A DNA stretch of 64,000 nt from Brevundimonas sp. Leaf363 (lineage in GTDB: Bacteria > Pseudomonadota > Alphaproteobacteria > Caulobacterales > Caulobacteraceae). Below, piece after piece: positions 53,362-63,353 of the stretch. Numbering within the stretch: position 1 is the first letter of the stretch; each line of letters begins with the position of its first letter. A program made the translations under genes and the position numbers. Below the pieces are notes generated by a model. It was not told the origin of the DNA and did not search any database. It was given only the letters and a program-made list of their open reading frames with translations. The stretch covers positions 1,168,702 to 1,232,701 of the forward strand of contig NZ_LMPZ01000002.1 of NCBI RefSeq assembly GCF_001424025.1, written 5' to 3'.

Positions 53362-54251
53362 GCCGACCACCGCGCGAAGAAGCTCAGGCCGATGGCGCGC
53401 GGATCGGCGCCCGTTTCCGCCAGCGCCAGCTCGCCCCAATCCACGCCGCCGCCCCGGTTCGCCGTTTCCTGCGCGACCAGATGGCCCAGCGACAGGCCCG
53501 AGATTCGCGCCGCATAGGCGTTGACCAGCAGGAAGTCCGCCTCGTCCGTCAGCAGGGCCGCGCAGTCCGCCACCAGCCCCGGCAGGTCCTCGAACAGCCG
53601 CCACACCTCGCCCGTCGGGCCGCGCCCGTATTTGGGCGGGTCCAGCACGATGCCGTCGTAGCGCGAGCCGCGCTTGACCTCGCGCGCCACGTATTTTCGG
53701 GCGTCCTCGACGATCCACCGCACCGGCTTGTCGGCCAAGCCGGAAAGCTCCGCATTCTCGCGCGCCCAGGCGACCGACTTCTTGGAGGCGTCGACGTGGG
53801 TCACTTCCGCGCCCGCCGCCGCCATCACCAGACTGGCCACGCCGGTATAGCCGAACAGGTTCAGTACGCGCGGCCGCTTCCGCGCCGCCACCCGTTGCCG
53901 CAGCCACGCCCAGTTCGCCGCCTGCTCGGGGAAGAAAGCCAGGTGCCGGAACGGGGTGAACCGGCCGGTGAACTTCACGTCCTCCCAGCCCAGCGGGAAG
54001 TCGCCCACCGCCTTGCCAGAGAAGCGCCAGCGCCCATCGTCTTCCTCGTCCTGCGCCTGCGGATCGAAGGTCGCGGTGGCGCGCTCGAAGGCGGCCGGAT
54101 CGCGCGGCGCCCACAGGCACTGCGGCTCGGGTCGCACGACCGTGTGCCGGCCATAGCGCTCCAGCTTCAGCCCATGGCCGCTGTCGATCAGGGCGTAATC
54201 GGACCAGCCTTCGGTGGTCAGGGTCGTGGGCTGGGGAGCAAGGGCGGCCAT
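53358..54251 (-). CDS. SAM-dependent methyltransferase, RlmI-like
   Basis: 297 residues. Resembles the COG1092 group (RlmI, 23S m5C1962), but lacks the N-terminal PUA extension of full-length RlmI (~400 residues). SAM-binding LNLFGYTGVASLVMAAAGA (about 128-146), VDASKKSVAWARENAELSG and catalytic DPPKYGRG. ATG at 54251. Starts the two-gene operon with the SpoU gene. Confidence 0.85.
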   Translation of the reverse strand: MAALAPQPTTLTTEGWSDYALIDSGHGLKLERYGRHTVVRPEPQCLWAPRDPAAFERATATFDPQAQDEEDDGRWRFSGKAVGDFPLGWEDVKFTGRFTPFRHLAFFPEQAANWAWLRQRVAARKRPRVLNLFGYTGVASLVMAAAGAEVTHVDASKKSVAWARENAELSGLADKPVRWIVEDARKYVAREVKRGSRYDGIVLDPPKYGRGPTGEVWRLFEDLPGLVADCAALLTDEADFLLVNAYAARISGLSLGHLVAQETANRGGGVDWGELALAETGADPRAIGLSFFARWSA

Positions 54252-54272
54252 GCGGCTGCTTAGTCGCTCCTG

Positions 54273-55652
54273 TCAGGCCGCGTCCAGTCGCGGCGCGGCC
54301 TCCGTCTCCGGCAGATGGGGCGTCTTGTCCCAGACGTGCGGCTGGGCGATCAGCCGCCACAGGGCGTGGAAGAAGCCCAGGCTGAGCATCGACCAGTAGA
54401 AGGGCGCGAACGCCATGTCCCGCAGGTCATAGGGGATCCCGGCGCGCCGTGCGCCGAACACCGCCGAGCCCCATGCGGACAACATCCCCAGCGTCAGCGT
54501 CGCCAGCGCCATCAGCGGCGTCGCCGGCGACACGCCGGCCGCGACCGACAGGCTGACCGACGCCCCCAGCCAGGCCAGAGACGGCCCGATCGCCAGCGCC
54601 GCCAGCAGCGACAGCCCCACCGTCATCGTCATGGCCAGGAAGCCGCGCCAGCCCATTTCGCGCGGCCGGCGCGTATGCACGCCCCAGGTCTGCATGTAGC
54701 CCTTCAGCCACCGCGTTCGCTGCGGCAGCCAGGTGACCAGCCCGCCCGGCGGCGCTTCCCACGTCGGCGGGCGAATGACGCCCAGCGTCCAGTCATGCCG
54801 CCACAGCCGAAAGCCCAGGTCCGCGTCCTCGGTGACGTTGTAGGGATCCCATCCGCCCATGGCGGCCAGCGCCTCCATGCGGATGTGGTTGCTGGTGCCG
54901 CCCAGCGGGAAGGGCAGGCCGAGCCGCGTCAGGCCGGGCAGAGTGACCTCGAACAACGAGGCGTACTCCACCGCGAACTGCCGATCCATCAACGGCGAGC
55001 GTGTCGGCCCGCGCCGGCGGATCCGAAGCGGAGCCTGCACGCAGGCCAGTCGCGGATCGGCTCGGAAGGCGCGGGCGGCGGCCCGCAGCTGACCCGGATC
55101 GGGCGCGTCCTCGGCGTCATAGATGGTCACCAGATCGCCGGTCGCGAAGCGCAAGGCGTAGTTCAGAGCCCGCGGCTTGGTGCAGGGGCCGCCGGGCGGG
55201 ACCACCACGACGGTCATCCAGTCCGGTCGCGGGGCCGCCTTCGCCGCGGCCTGCGTCGCGAGGTCGTGCGCCTCAAGCACCAGAAAGACCTGCAACCGGT
55301 CGGGCGGATAGTCCAGCGCCGACAGGTTGGCGACCAGCTGGTTCACAACCGGGGCCTCGTCGTGAAGGGCGGCGAGTACGGTGTATCGAGGCCAGGCGGG
55401 CGGATCGGCGGAGACCTCGACCGGGCGCACCCAGCTGACGACAATCAGCAGGATGCGCCACGCGGACACCGCCAGAAACACCACCTGTACCAGCACCAGC
55501 AGGGCGACCGTCGTGATCAGCGGAAGGACGGCGAAGCCCAGCGCTGCGATGGCGACGATGGCTGCGGCCACCGCCGCCTGCGGGCGGGTCGCGCCCAGGC
55601 GCGCCGCACTCTCCTCGAAGGCAGGTCCGTTCGCGACAATCCCATTCGCCAT
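54273..55652 (-). CDS. Membrane glycosyltransferase, GT2 family
   Basis: 459 residues. Two N-terminal helices (about 28-75), a cytoplasmic GT-A domain (90-330) and about four C-terminal helices. The family signatures: DAEDAPDP (nucleotide-sugar aspartates), TEDADLGFRLWRHDW and QRTRW (LPQRTRWLKGYMQTW). Processive or single-step synthesis of a surface polysaccharide or beta-glucan is expected; the sugar is unknown. ATG at 55652. Confidence 0.9.
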   Translation of the reverse strand: MANGIVANGPAFEESAARLGATRPQAAVAAAIVAIAALGFAVLPLITTVALLVLVQVVFLAVSAWRILLIVVSWVRPVEVSADPPAWPRYTVLAALHDEAPVVNQLVANLSALDYPPDRLQVFLVLEAHDLATQAAAKAAPRPDWMTVVVVPPGGPCTKPRALNYALRFATGDLVTIYDAEDAPDPGQLRAAARAFRADPRLACVQAPLRIRRRGPTRSPLMDRQFAVEYASLFEVTLPGLTRLGLPFPLGGTSNHIRMEALAAMGGWDPYNVTEDADLGFRLWRHDWTLGVIRPPTWEAPPGGLVTWLPQRTRWLKGYMQTWGVHTRRPREMGWRGFLAMTMTVGLSLLAALAIGPSLAWLGASVSLSVAAGVSPATPLMALATLTLGMLSAWGSAVFGARRAGIPYDLRDMAFAPFYWSMLSLGFFHALWRLIAQPHVWDKTPHLPETEAAPRLDAA

Positions 55653-55746
55653 AAGGTAGTGCTAGTGTTGATTTTCTCGCCTCGCAATACGGTTGGCGCG
55701 ACTTGCGGTTGGGGCTAAGCAAGGCCGATACCGAGGGAGGCCCGAT

Positions 55747-56379
55747 TTGGCCGGTGTCACGACTTTGCCCGCGCGCTCAGCACGCAAGCCCAAGGGCGAG
55801 GGCCATTCCAGGCGCGCCGAGATTCTGGCGGCGGCCGAGCGGATCTTCGTCGAGTGCGGCTACGAAGGGGCCACCATCCGCAAGATCGCGGAGGAGGTCG
55901 GCCTGTCGTCGACCGCCCTCTACATGCACTTTTCCGAAAAGAGCGAGATCCTGCTCGAAATATGCCGCAACGCCTTCGAGCAGTTGGCGCGGAACCATCA
56001 CGCCATCTATTCGCAAGACGCGCCGCCAGAGGTTCGTATTCGTCGGATGCTGGAGGCGTATATCACCTTCGGGTTCGAGCATCCGAACGCTTACCGCCTG
56101 ATCTACATGACCCGTCCGGCCGAGGCGCGAGAGGCGGCGGAGGACGCGGCGATGGTGCAGGGGGCCGAGCTGTTCGTTTCCTTCCAGTCCTTGCTGGAGC
56201 AGGTCGCAGCGGAGGGCCGCCTGAAGCGCGACACGACGGCGGCCGCCCAGTGCCTGTGGGCGGGGGCGCACGGCATCGTCTCGTTGGTGATCACCAAGCC
56301 CTACTTCGACTGGACCGACCGCCCGCTCTTTGTCGACACCATGCTGGACTCGCTGTTCGAGGGCATGATCCGGTCGTGA
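55747..56379 (+). CDS. TetR-family regulator heading the ABC importer operon
   Basis: 210 residues from a TTG at 55747, chosen because AGGGAGG lies exactly 6 bases upstream. The HTH is at about 28-65 (GATIRKIAEEVGLSSTALYM, HFSEKSEIL). The ligand domain contains a WAGAHGIVSLVITKP block common in TetR proteins of the AcrR type. Its stop overlaps the substrate-binding-protein start (GTGA), so it is probably transcribed with the importer and may control it. Confidence 0.9.
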   Translation: MAGVTTLPARSARKPKGEGHSRRAEILAAAERIFVECGYEGATIRKIAEEVGLSSTALYMHFSEKSEILLEICRNAFEQLARNHHAIYSQDAPPEVRIRRMLEAYITFGFEHPNAYRLIYMTRPAEAREAAEDAAMVQGAELFVSFQSLLEQVAAEGRLKRDTTAAAQCLWAGAHGIVSLVITKPYFDWTDRPLFVDTMLDSLFEGMIRS

Positions 56380-57158
56380 GGTCGGCGATCGGAGCGCTGC
56401 TCGCGCTCGTCGTTCTGACCGGCGCGACGCCGGCCCTGGCGCGGCCGCTTCGCGTCATGTCGCTGGATCAGTGCGCGGATCAGTATGTCCTGGCGCTGCG
56501 GCCGGACGCGGAGCTCTATCTCTCGCCGCGCGCCGACGATCCCGACGCCTATCTGCGGACCCAGGCGAAGTGGCGTCCCAAGGTGCGGCCGACGCTCGAG
56601 ACCGCGATGATCCTGCGACCCGGCGTGGTGGTCCGTTATTGGGGCGGAGACGCGCGCATGCTGGCGCGCCTGGATCAGCAGGGCGCGCGGACGGTGACGA
56701 TCCAGGACGCGCCGGACCTCGACGGCGTTCGCAGAAATATCCGCGCGGTCGCGGCCGTCCTGGACGCCCGAGAGCGGGGCGAGGCCCTGATACGCCAGAT
56801 GGACCGCATGCCGCCCCGCGCGCCGCGCGGGCCGTCGGCGCTCTATCTGACCGCCGGAGGCTTCACGGCCGGGCCGGGCACGCTGATCGACAGCCTGATC
56901 CGCCGCGCGGGCTACGCCAATGCGGTGACGGCGCCCTTCTTCCAGCCGGTTGGATTGGAGCGCCTGATCCTGCAGCCGCCCGCCAGACTGGTGCTTGGCT
57001 TCTTCGAGCAGGCGCGGTCCGACTGGCGCGGCGTCGGACGCCACCCGGCCTTGCGTGACCTGTTCGCCACGCGGCCGGTCACACGCTGGCCAGCGGCCGT
57101 CCTGACCTGTCCGGCCTGGTTCAGCGCCGAGGCTTCCGAACGACTGGCGGGCGCATGA
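56376..57158 (+). CDS. ABC importer periplasmic substrate-binding protein (BtuF/FecB type)
   Basis: 260 residues from a GTG overlapping the TetR stop. A short signal segment (ALLALVVLTGATPALA) is present. The mature protein starts RPLRVMSLDQCADQYVLALR, the typical first block of class III siderophore/cobalamin-binding proteins. It also has LETAMILRPGVVVRYWGG and GYANAVTAPFFQPVGLERLI. Ligand not assignable: iron chelate, haem or cobalamin. Its stop overlaps the permease start (ATGA). Confidence 0.87.
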   Translation: MRSAIGALLALVVLTGATPALARPLRVMSLDQCADQYVLALRPDAELYLSPRADDPDAYLRTQAKWRPKVRPTLETAMILRPGVVVRYWGGDARMLARLDQQGARTVTIQDAPDLDGVRRNIRAVAAVLDARERGEALIRQMDRMPPRAPRGPSALYLTAGGFTAGPGTLIDSLIRRAGYANAVTAPFFQPVGLERLILQPPARLVLGFFEQARSDWRGVGRHPALRDLFATRPVTRWPAAVLTCPAWFSAEASERLAGA

Positions 57159-58138
57159 ACCGCCGCCTTCTGATCGGCTTGAGCGCCGCCCTGCTGCTGG
57201 CCCTGATCGCCGCCGTGACCTTTGGAGAGGTCGGGCTGTCGTTGGGTCAGTACGCCCAGGCCCTGACCGATCCCGGCTCGCCGGCGGGGCAGGTGCTGTG
57301 GCTGGTCCGCGCGCCGCGCGCCGTCTGCGCCGCCGCCGTGGGAGCCGCGCTCGGCCTGTCCGGCGCGGTGATGCAGGGGCTGCTGAGAAATCCGCTCGCC
57401 GATCCCGGCGTACTGGGCGTTTCCGCGACGTCCGCTCTGGCCGCGGCGCTCGGGATTGTCGTGGGGCTGGCCGCCGTCCCCGGCGCGGTCGAGAGCCTGG
57501 CCCTGATCGGCGCCGTTGCCGGCGGCCTGTTGTTGATCGCCTTCGCGGCCCGCATCGCCGCTCCCGAGGCGCTGATTCTGTTCGGCGTGGCGCTCAGCAG
57601 TTTCGCGGGCGCGATGACCGCCCTGATCTTCAACCTGTCGCCGTCGCCCATCGCTTCGGCGGAAGTGATGAACTGGCTGCTTGGTTCGGTGCAGAACCGG
57701 GGCTGGAACGATGTGCTCTGGGCCGCCTTGCCGATGCTAGCCGCAGCCGCTCTGGCCTCGCTCGCGCGGCCCGGCTTGCGGATGCTGACACTGGGAGAGG
57801 AGGCCGCCGCCACCTCCGGCCTGCCGATGCGGCGACTGCGCCTGCTGGCCCTGGCCGCCGCCGCCCTGTCGGCCGGTGGCGCCGTCGCGGCCGCCGGCAT
57901 CATCGGCTTCGTGGGCCTGGCCGCGCCGCATCTGGTCCGCGCCGCCGTGCGCGGCGATCCCGGCCGCCTGCTGGCGCCCTCGGCCCTGGCAGGCGCTCTG
58001 ATGCTCATGGTCGCCGACCTCCTGGCCCGCGTCACGCCGACCGATCAGGAGCTGAAGCTCGGCGTCTTCACCGCCCTGGTCGGCGCGCCCCTCTTCGCCC
58101 TGATCGCCTGGCGCGCGGCGCGGGAATGGCGCGCATGA
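57155..58138 (+). CDS. ABC importer permease, FecCD/BtuC type
   Basis: 327 residues, about 9-10 helices. LVRAPRAVCAAAVGAALGLS, then GLLRNPLADPGVLGVSATSA and the coupling GIIGFVGLAAPHLVRAAVRG are diagnostic of the iron-siderophore/vitamin B12 permease family. Likely homodimer. The stop overlaps the ATPase start (ATGA). Confidence 0.94.
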   Translation: MNRRLLIGLSAALLLALIAAVTFGEVGLSLGQYAQALTDPGSPAGQVLWLVRAPRAVCAAAVGAALGLSGAVMQGLLRNPLADPGVLGVSATSALAAALGIVVGLAAVPGAVESLALIGAVAGGLLLIAFAARIAAPEALILFGVALSSFAGAMTALIFNLSPSPIASAEVMNWLLGSVQNRGWNDVLWAALPMLAAAALASLARPGLRMLTLGEEAAATSGLPMRRLRLLALAAAALSAGGAVAAAGIIGFVGLAAPHLVRAAVRGDPGRLLAPSALAGALMLMVADLLARVTPTDQELKLGVFTALVGAPLFALIAWRAAREWRA

Positions 58139-58899
58139 ACCGGCTAGAGCTCCGCGACGTCACCGCCCGGCTCGGCGGCCGCACCGTTCTGGACGGCGTG
58201 TCGCTTCGTGTTGGAGCGGGCGAGTTCGTCGCCCTGTGCGGCCCGAACGGGGCGGGAAAATCCTCTACGATCCGGGTCGGTTTGGGCTTGTTTCAGGTAG
58301 AGGGTGGCGAGGTTTGGCTGGGCGACGAACGCCTGTCGACCATGAACGCGAAATCGCGCGCCGAGGCCGCCGCCTACTTGCCGCAGGAACGCCGCGTCGC
58401 CTGGAACATGCCGGCCCGCGCGGTCGCCGCCCTGGGCGTTCCCTTCCTCTCCGGGGGCGCCGCCGACGCCCGCGCTGACTGTGCTCTGGCCGAGGTGGAG
58501 GCCTCGCATCTGGCCGAGCGGGGGTGCGCCGACATGTCCGGCGGCGAGCGCGCCCGCGTCCTTCTGGCCCGCGCCCTGGCGTCGGACGCCCCATTGCTGC
58601 TGGCCGACGAGCCGCTGGCCGGGCTCGATCCCGACGCCGAACTGATGGTCATGGACCGGCTGAAAGCGCGCACGCGCGCCGGGTCTAGCGTCGTCGCCAG
58701 CCTGCACGACCTGGCGCTGGCTGCCCGCTACGCCGACCGCATCGTCATCATCGACCGAGGCCGCATCGTCGCCGACGCTGCGCCGCGCGATGCGCTGAGC
58801 GACGTCGTCCTGGCCGATGTCTTCAAGGTCGCAGGCCGTTGGTCGCCGGCGGGCGACCTCAGCCTTACTCGCTGTCGGACGGGGTCGGCAGCGGCGTAG
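58135..58899 (+). CDS. ABC importer ATPase (FecE/BtuD type)
   Basis: 254 residues. Walker A GPNGAGKSS (36-44), signature MSGGERARVLLARALA, Walker B LLLADEPLAGLD, H-loop in VVASLHDLALAARYAD. The Q-loop is YLPQERRVAW. It drives the permease encoded directly upstream. Its last 35 bases overlap the 3' end of the convergent lytic transglycosylase gene. Confidence 0.95.
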   Translation: MNRLELRDVTARLGGRTVLDGVSLRVGAGEFVALCGPNGAGKSSTIRVGLGLFQVEGGEVWLGDERLSTMNAKSRAEAAAYLPQERRVAWNMPARAVAALGVPFLSGGAADARADCALAEVEASHLAERGCADMSGGERARVLLARALASDAPLLLADEPLAGLDPDAELMVMDRLKARTRAGSSVVASLHDLALAARYADRIVIIDRGRIVADAAPRDALSDVVLADVFKVAGRWSPAGDLSLTRCRTGSAAA

Positions 58900-60961
58900 C
58901 GTCGTACGGCGTGGCGCTCTGATACGGCGACGGACCCGGCCGGACGCCCGCCCGCAGGTCTTGCGACAACGTCAGCGGCGCCGACCCGCCGTTCAGCCGC
59001 GCCTTGTAGACCGACATGTTCTCCATCACGCGCATCATATAGTTCCGCGTCTCGGTGAAGGGCGCGCATTCAATAAAGTCGGCCGGATCGACCTGACCGC
59101 CGCGGGGATCGCCGCACCGCGCCACCCACTGCGGAGCCCGCGCCGGACCGGCGTTATAGCCGACAGTCGTCATCAGCATCGAACCGCCGAAGTTGTTCAT
59201 CAGCTCGCCCAGGTGATAGCTGCCCAGGGTCATGTTGTAGTCCGGGTCCCATAGGCGCTCGGCCGAGTAGCTCATGCCCAGGCGCCGGGCGACGCCCGAA
59301 GCGGTCGAGGGCAGGAACTGCATCATGCCGCGCGCGTCGGCGTGCGAGCGGGCGCGCGGATCGAAGCTGGATTCCTGGCGCGTGATGGCCAGGGTGAAGG
59401 GCAGGGGCGCCGCGCCCGAGACCGACGGCGGAATGCGGATCGGATACTGCCGCTCGGGCATCAGTATGCCGCGCTGGCTGGCGGCGCGACCCACCATCAT
59501 GGCGGTAAAGCCCTCGCCATAGCCGCGCGACATGTCCATCAGCAGCGCCAGATCGGTGGGCGTCGGCAGGGTGTCGTCCAGCTGATAGGCGAACACCCGG
59601 AACAGGGTCATCTCGCCGGTTTCGCCCAGGATGCGCGTAGCGCGCACCACCTCATTAGCCTCGAACCGCGCGACATCGGCCTCGGACGGCGCCGGATCGC
59701 CCGGCAGGGTCAGGGTCGTCATGCCGGCCTTCTCGGCGGCCAGCTGGCCGTAAAAGGTCTGAATGTGCTGGGCGCCGGCCCGGTAGTAGTTCTGCGCCCC
59801 GGCCGCATCGCCGCGCGCCTCCGCCGCCCGGCCCAGCCAGTAAAGGGCGCGGCCCTGGGTGATCGGCGTCTGCGACACCTGACGCAGCGTCTCGAAATGC
59901 CGCGCCGCCGTCGCCGGATCATTCAGCTTGGTCAGCGCCACCCAGCCGGCGAAGAACTCGGCGTCCACCTTGCGATCGCCGGTCGAAAAGTTGTGGCCGT
60001 TGAAAGCGTCATAGGCGGCGCGCCACTGGCCCTGTTGAAGGGCGTCCAGGAAGTAGTTTCGACGCTCGCTCCACAGGCTGTCCTGCGCCTCCTTTCCCTG
60101 CGGCGCGGCGGGCAAGGCGCTGAGCAGCGGGTAGGCTTCGCTTCCGCGGCTCTGGCTGCGAAGAATGCGGACGCGCTCGAACACCACGGCCGGGTCCATC
60201 GCCTGGCTTGGCGACAGGCCGGCGACGACGCCGTCGGGGCTGTAGGCGGTGCGCAGCTGAAGGACCGCGCTGGCGATCTGGGCGCGGTCGGACGGGACCA
60301 GATTGATCATCGCCCGTGTCGCCGGACCATGCGGGCCCAGCAGCAGCATGTTCAGTCGCGCCTGATGATCGGCGCTGGTCAGCCACGGGCCCCAACGTCC
60401 CAGTATGCGGCTCTGGGACGCTTCATCGAAGGTCTGGGTCGTCCACCAGGTGCGGATCAGGCTCTGGGCTTCGTTCGCGCGGCCGCTGTTCTCAAGCGCC
60501 CCGGCCAGGGCGATGGCGCCCTCGACCGTCGTCGGCTGGCTCGAGCCGAAGAACTCCAGCACGGCCTGCGTGCCTGGATTCGCCAGGTCCAGCGCCTTCT
60601 CACCCGCGGACCGGCGCGAATCACTGCGCGGCCAGGCGGTCATCGACCCCTGCGCCTGCGCCAGCTGGCCATAGGACAGTTGCGTCGCCGAGGTGTCGAT
60701 CAGCGCCCATTCGACCAGCTTTCTCGCCGTCGGGTCGCTTATCTGGGCCATGGCCGACTGCGTGCCGATCACGTCGCGGGCGCGCGCGGCGGCCAGTCCG
60801 GTACGGAAGGCGGCGGTGTCAGCGTCGCTCAGCACCCGGCCCTGATAGCTGGCCGAGGCGACATAGGGCGTCGGGCTCGAATTCAGATCCTGAGGATTCG
60901 GCGCGGCGATGGCCAGAACGGCCGCCAGGGTCGTCGCAATCATGAACTTTCCGATCCCCAT
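58865..60961 (-). CDS. Soluble lytic murein transglycosylase (Slt-type)
   Basis: 698 residues. Signal peptide about 1-20. A long helical superhelix (about 40-520) precedes a C-terminal SLT catalytic domain with the catalytic Glu in [20 protein letters not shown] (about residue 530) and [25 protein letters not shown]. This cleaves peptidoglycan in the periplasm with formation of anhydro-MurNAc. It is the full-length Slt70 type, and a second, shorter SLT-like protein is at 9.8 kb. ATG at 60961. Confidence 0.92.
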   Translation of the reverse strand: MGIGKFMIATTLAAVLAIAAPNPQDLNSSPTPYVASASYQGRVLSDADTAAFRTGLAAARARDVIGTQSAMAQISDPTARKLVEWALIDTSATQLSYGQLAQAQGSMTAWPRSDSRRSAGEKALDLANPGTQAVLEFFGSSQPTTVEGAIALAGALENSGRANEAQSLIRTWWTTQTFDEASQSRILGRWGPWLTSADHQARLNMLLLGPHGPATRAMINLVPSDRAQIASAVLQLRTAYSPDGVVAGLSPSQAMDPAVVFERVRILRSQSRGSEAYPLLSALPAAPQGKEAQDSLWSERRNYFLDALQQGQWRAAYDAFNGHNFSTGDRKVDAEFFAGWVALTKLNDPATAARHFETLRQVSQTPITQGRALYWLGRAAEARGDAAGAQNYYRAGAQHIQTFYGQLAAEKAGMTTLTLPGDPAPSEADVARFEANEVVRATRILGETGEMTLFRVFAYQLDDTLPTPTDLALLMDMSRGYGEGFTAMMVGRAASQRGILMPERQYPIRIPPSVSGAAPLPFTLAITRQESSFDPRARSHADARGMMQFLPSTASGVARRLGMSYSAERLWDPDYNMTLGSYHLGELMNNFGGSMLMTTVGYNAGPARAPQWVARCGDPRGGQVDPADFIECAPFTETRNYMMRVMENMSVYKARLNGGSAPLTLSQDLRAGVRPGPSPYQSATPYDATPLPTPSDSE

Positions 60962-61053
60962 TCATCCTAGTTGCGGCCGGGCGACCGGCAACCTACCCTC
61001 CCGCGCTTACTTGCGGCGTTCGCCGTCAAATCCCGCACAGGCCCTTTGTTTCC

Positions 61054-61938
61054 ATGACCGCCCCCTTGTTCAAGGGCGTGATCACCGCCCTGATCACACC
61101 TCTTCGTGACGGAAACGTGGACGAGGCCGCCTTCGTGCGTTTGCTGGAGCGCCAGATCGCCGCAGGCGTGCACGGCGTGGTGCCCATGGGCACGACCGGC
61201 GAGAGCGCCACGCTGACGGACGCCGAGCACAGACGCGTCGTCGAACTGTGCGTCGAGACCGCCGCAGGCCGCATTCGCGTCATCGCCGGCGCGGGCTCAT
61301 CGTCGACAGCCCGGACCATCGATCTGGTCCGCCACGCAAAGAGCGTCGGCGCCGACGGCGCCCTGGTGGTCACCCCCTACTACAACCGGCCTTCGCAGGC
61401 GGGCCTCGCCGCCCACTTCGAGGCGATCGCCGACGCGGTCGAGCTGCCGCTGGTGCTTTACAACGTGCCGGGGCGCACCGGCGTCGACATGGCCAATGAG
61501 ACGGTCGCCCGAGTCGCAGCTCACCCGAACGTCGTCGGCATCAAGGACGCGACAGGCGACATGGCGCGGGCCAGCTGGATGCGCGCCCACATCGGCGGCG
61601 GCTTCGCCCTGATCTCGGGCGACGACGCCAGCTTCCTGGGCTACGTCGCCCACGGGGGCCATGGCGTCATCTCGGTGACGTCCAACGTCGCGCCCGAGGC
61701 CATGGTGGCGCTGTACGACGCGGCGGCGGCGGGCGATCTGACGACGGCGCGCGAGTGGCAGGACCGCCTCTCGGACCTGCACGTCACCCTGTTCAGGGAC
61801 GCCTCGCCGTCCCCGGCCAAGTACGCGCTGTCGCGGATGCAGCTCTGCGGCGAGGAGCTTCGCCTGCCGCTGACGCCGATGCGGGCTGATCTGGCGCCGG
61901 TGATGAATGCGGCGCTGGGCCGTGCGGGGCTCGCGTAA
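61054..61938 (+). CDS. dapA: 4-hydroxy-tetrahydrodipicolinate synthase
   Basis: 294 residues. First committed step of lysine/meso-diaminopimelate biosynthesis, condensing pyruvate and aspartate semialdehyde. The Schiff-base Lys164 lies in [10 protein letters not shown]; Tyr136 in LYNVPGRTG and the [10 protein letters not shown] loop (45-54) complete the active site. Feeds DAP into peptidoglycan. The TAA overlaps the smpB ATG by one base (TAATG). Confidence 0.97.
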   Translation: MTAPLFKGVITALITPLRDGNVDEAAFVRLLERQIAAGVHGVVPMGTTGESATLTDAEHRRVVELCVETAAGRIRVIAGAGSSSTARTIDLVRHAKSVGADGALVVTPYYNRPSQAGLAAHFEAIADAVELPLVLYNVPGRTGVDMANETVARVAAHPNVVGIKDATGDMARASWMRAHIGGGFALISGDDASFLGYVAHGGHGVISVTSNVAPEAMVALYDAAAAGDLTTAREWQDRLSDLHVTLFRDASPSPAKYALSRMQLCGEELRLPLTPMRADLAPVMNAALGRAGLA

Positions 61939-62408
61939 TGGCGTCGGAAAAGCCCAAGACCAAGCTGATCGCCGAGAACCGGCGCGCCCGCTACGACTAC
62001 TTCCTGGAAGACAACGTCGAGGCCGGCATCATGCTGGTCGGAACCGAGATCAAGGCGCTGCGCGACGGACGGGCCAATATCGCCGAGAGCTATGCGGCGG
62101 TGGAGGGACGCGAGATCGTGCTGATCAACGCCGACATCCCGCCCTATAAACAGGCCAATCGCTTTAACCACGAGCCACGACGCCCGCGGAAGCTGCTTCT
62201 ACATCGCAAGCAGATCGATCGGCTGATCGGCGCCGTCCAGCGCGACGGCCAGACCATCATCCCGCTGCGGCTCTATCTGAACGAGGCTGGCAAGGCGAAG
62301 CTGGAGATCGCCCTGGCCAAGGGCAAGAAGCTGCACGACAAGCGCGAGACCGAGGCCAACCGCGACTGGCAGCGTGACAAGGCCCGCCTGATGCGAGAGC
62401 GCGGCTAG
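61938..62408 (+). CDS. smpB: SsrA-binding protein SmpB
   Basis: 156 residues. SmpB binds tmRNA and rescues stalled ribosomes. [40 protein letters not shown] and the basic tail [20 protein letters not shown] are characteristic. dapA and smpB are together in many Alphaproteobacteria. Its stop codon shares CTAG with the convergent small-protein gene. Confidence 0.97.
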   Translation: MASEKPKTKLIAENRRARYDYFLEDNVEAGIMLVGTEIKALRDGRANIAESYAAVEGREIVLINADIPPYKQANRFNHEPRRPRKLLLHRKQIDRLIGAVQRDGQTIIPLRLYLNEAGKAKLEIALAKGKKLHDKRETEANRDWQRDKARLMRERG

Positions 62409-62605
62409 GTGATCGGTTGGGCGTCGCTGACGCCCGGCATCGGAGCGAATTGGAACGAGCTCGCTCCGTCCACGCCCAGCGAAGGGCGGCGGTAGGTCTG
62501 TTCCACCAGCACGCCGAAGCTGGTCACCGCGACGACGGCGGCCAGGGTCCAGCCGGCGAGGCGGCGTTCCTGTGCGCTGAACAGATTACTCTTAGACTTG
62601 GCCAT
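62405..62605 (-). CDS. 66-residue single-helix membrane protein
   Basis: ATG at 62605 with GGGAGGG about 5 bases upstream, a strong Shine-Dalgarno. A polar N-terminus ([14 protein letters not shown]) is followed by one helix (about 18-35, [18 protein letters not shown]) and a short outside tail. Family not recognised. Convergent with smpB, sharing CTAG. Confidence 0.7.
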   Translation of the reverse strand: MAKSKSNLFSAQERRLAGWTLAAVVAVTSFGVLVEQTYRRPSLGVDGASSFQFAPMPGVSDAQPIT

Positions 62606-62720
62606 GGAGCCCTCCCTCGGAGTGCTGAACGGCGTCGTTGCGACCCTGTTCCCACAGGCGATCACCGGCGCACAAGGAGGCTGATTCGCGTGGCGGGCGG
62701 AGCACAGTCGCTGACCCCGA

Positions 62721-63353
62721 TCAGGCGTCGATCAGGTCTCGCGCACGTTGGAAGACCGCCTCGAACATGGGCGCCGTCAGGCGGCCGGTGTTCGTGTTGA
62801 GGCGACTGCAGTGATAGCTGTTCAGGATGATGTAGCGGCCGGTGTCGAACTCCACGCCGTGTCCCGCCGGCGCGGCCGAGCCTTTCAGGCCCAGCGCCTT
62901 GAGCACATTGCGGCGTGAGACATCGCCCAGGGTGACGATGACCTTCAACCGGGGCAGGGCGGCCAGCCGATCGATCAGGAAGGGGCGGCAGGTCGTCTCC
63001 TCGACCGGCAGCGGCTTGTTCCCCGGCGGCGCGCAGCGCACGGCGTTGGTTATCATGCAATCCACCAGCTCCAGCCCGTCGTCGGGCCGGGCGTCATAGG
63101 TCCCGCGCGCGAAGCCGGTCTTCAGCAGGGTCTCGTACAGCATCCAGCCGGCGCCATCGCCAGTGAAGGGCCGTCCCGTGCGGTTGGCTCCGGTGCGGCC
63201 GGGCGCGAGGCCCGCGACGAGCAGGCGCGCGTCAGGATCGCCGAAGGACGGCGCCGGGCCGTTGAACCAGTCCGGGTTCTGCCGCTGGTTCTCGGCGCGA
63301 TAGGCCACCAGCCGGGGGCACAGCGGACAGTCGTGGGGTGGTTCGGGCCTCAT
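62721..63353 (-). CDS. Uracil-DNA glycosylase, family 5 (UdgB)-like
   Basis: 210 residues. The motif A region GLAPGRTGANRTGRPFTGDG matches family 5 UDGs, and SYHCSRLNTNTGRLT is a variant of the motif B HPS-type segment. Cysteines for an iron-sulfur cluster appear in HDCPLCPR and VRCAPPGNKPLP. Family 5 enzymes remove uracil and other deaminated bases from DNA. ATG overlaps the NYN gene stop (ATGA), so the two are one operon. Confidence 0.87.
   Translation of the reverse strand: MRPEPPHDCPLCPRLVAYRAENQRQNPDWFNGPAPSFGDPDARLLVAGLAPGRTGANRTGRPFTGDGAGWMLYETLLKTGFARGTYDARPDDGLELVDCMITNAVRCAPPGNKPLPVEETTCRPFLIDRLAALPRLKVIVTLGDVSRRNVLKALGLKGSAAPAGHGVEFDTGRYIILNSYHCSRLNTNTGRLTAPMFEAVFQRARDLIDA

Noticed and set aside
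55653..55746. Cobalamin riboswitch ahead of the ABC importer operon
   Set aside because: Only ~95 bases are available, and no B12-box-like sequence or suitable stems were found.
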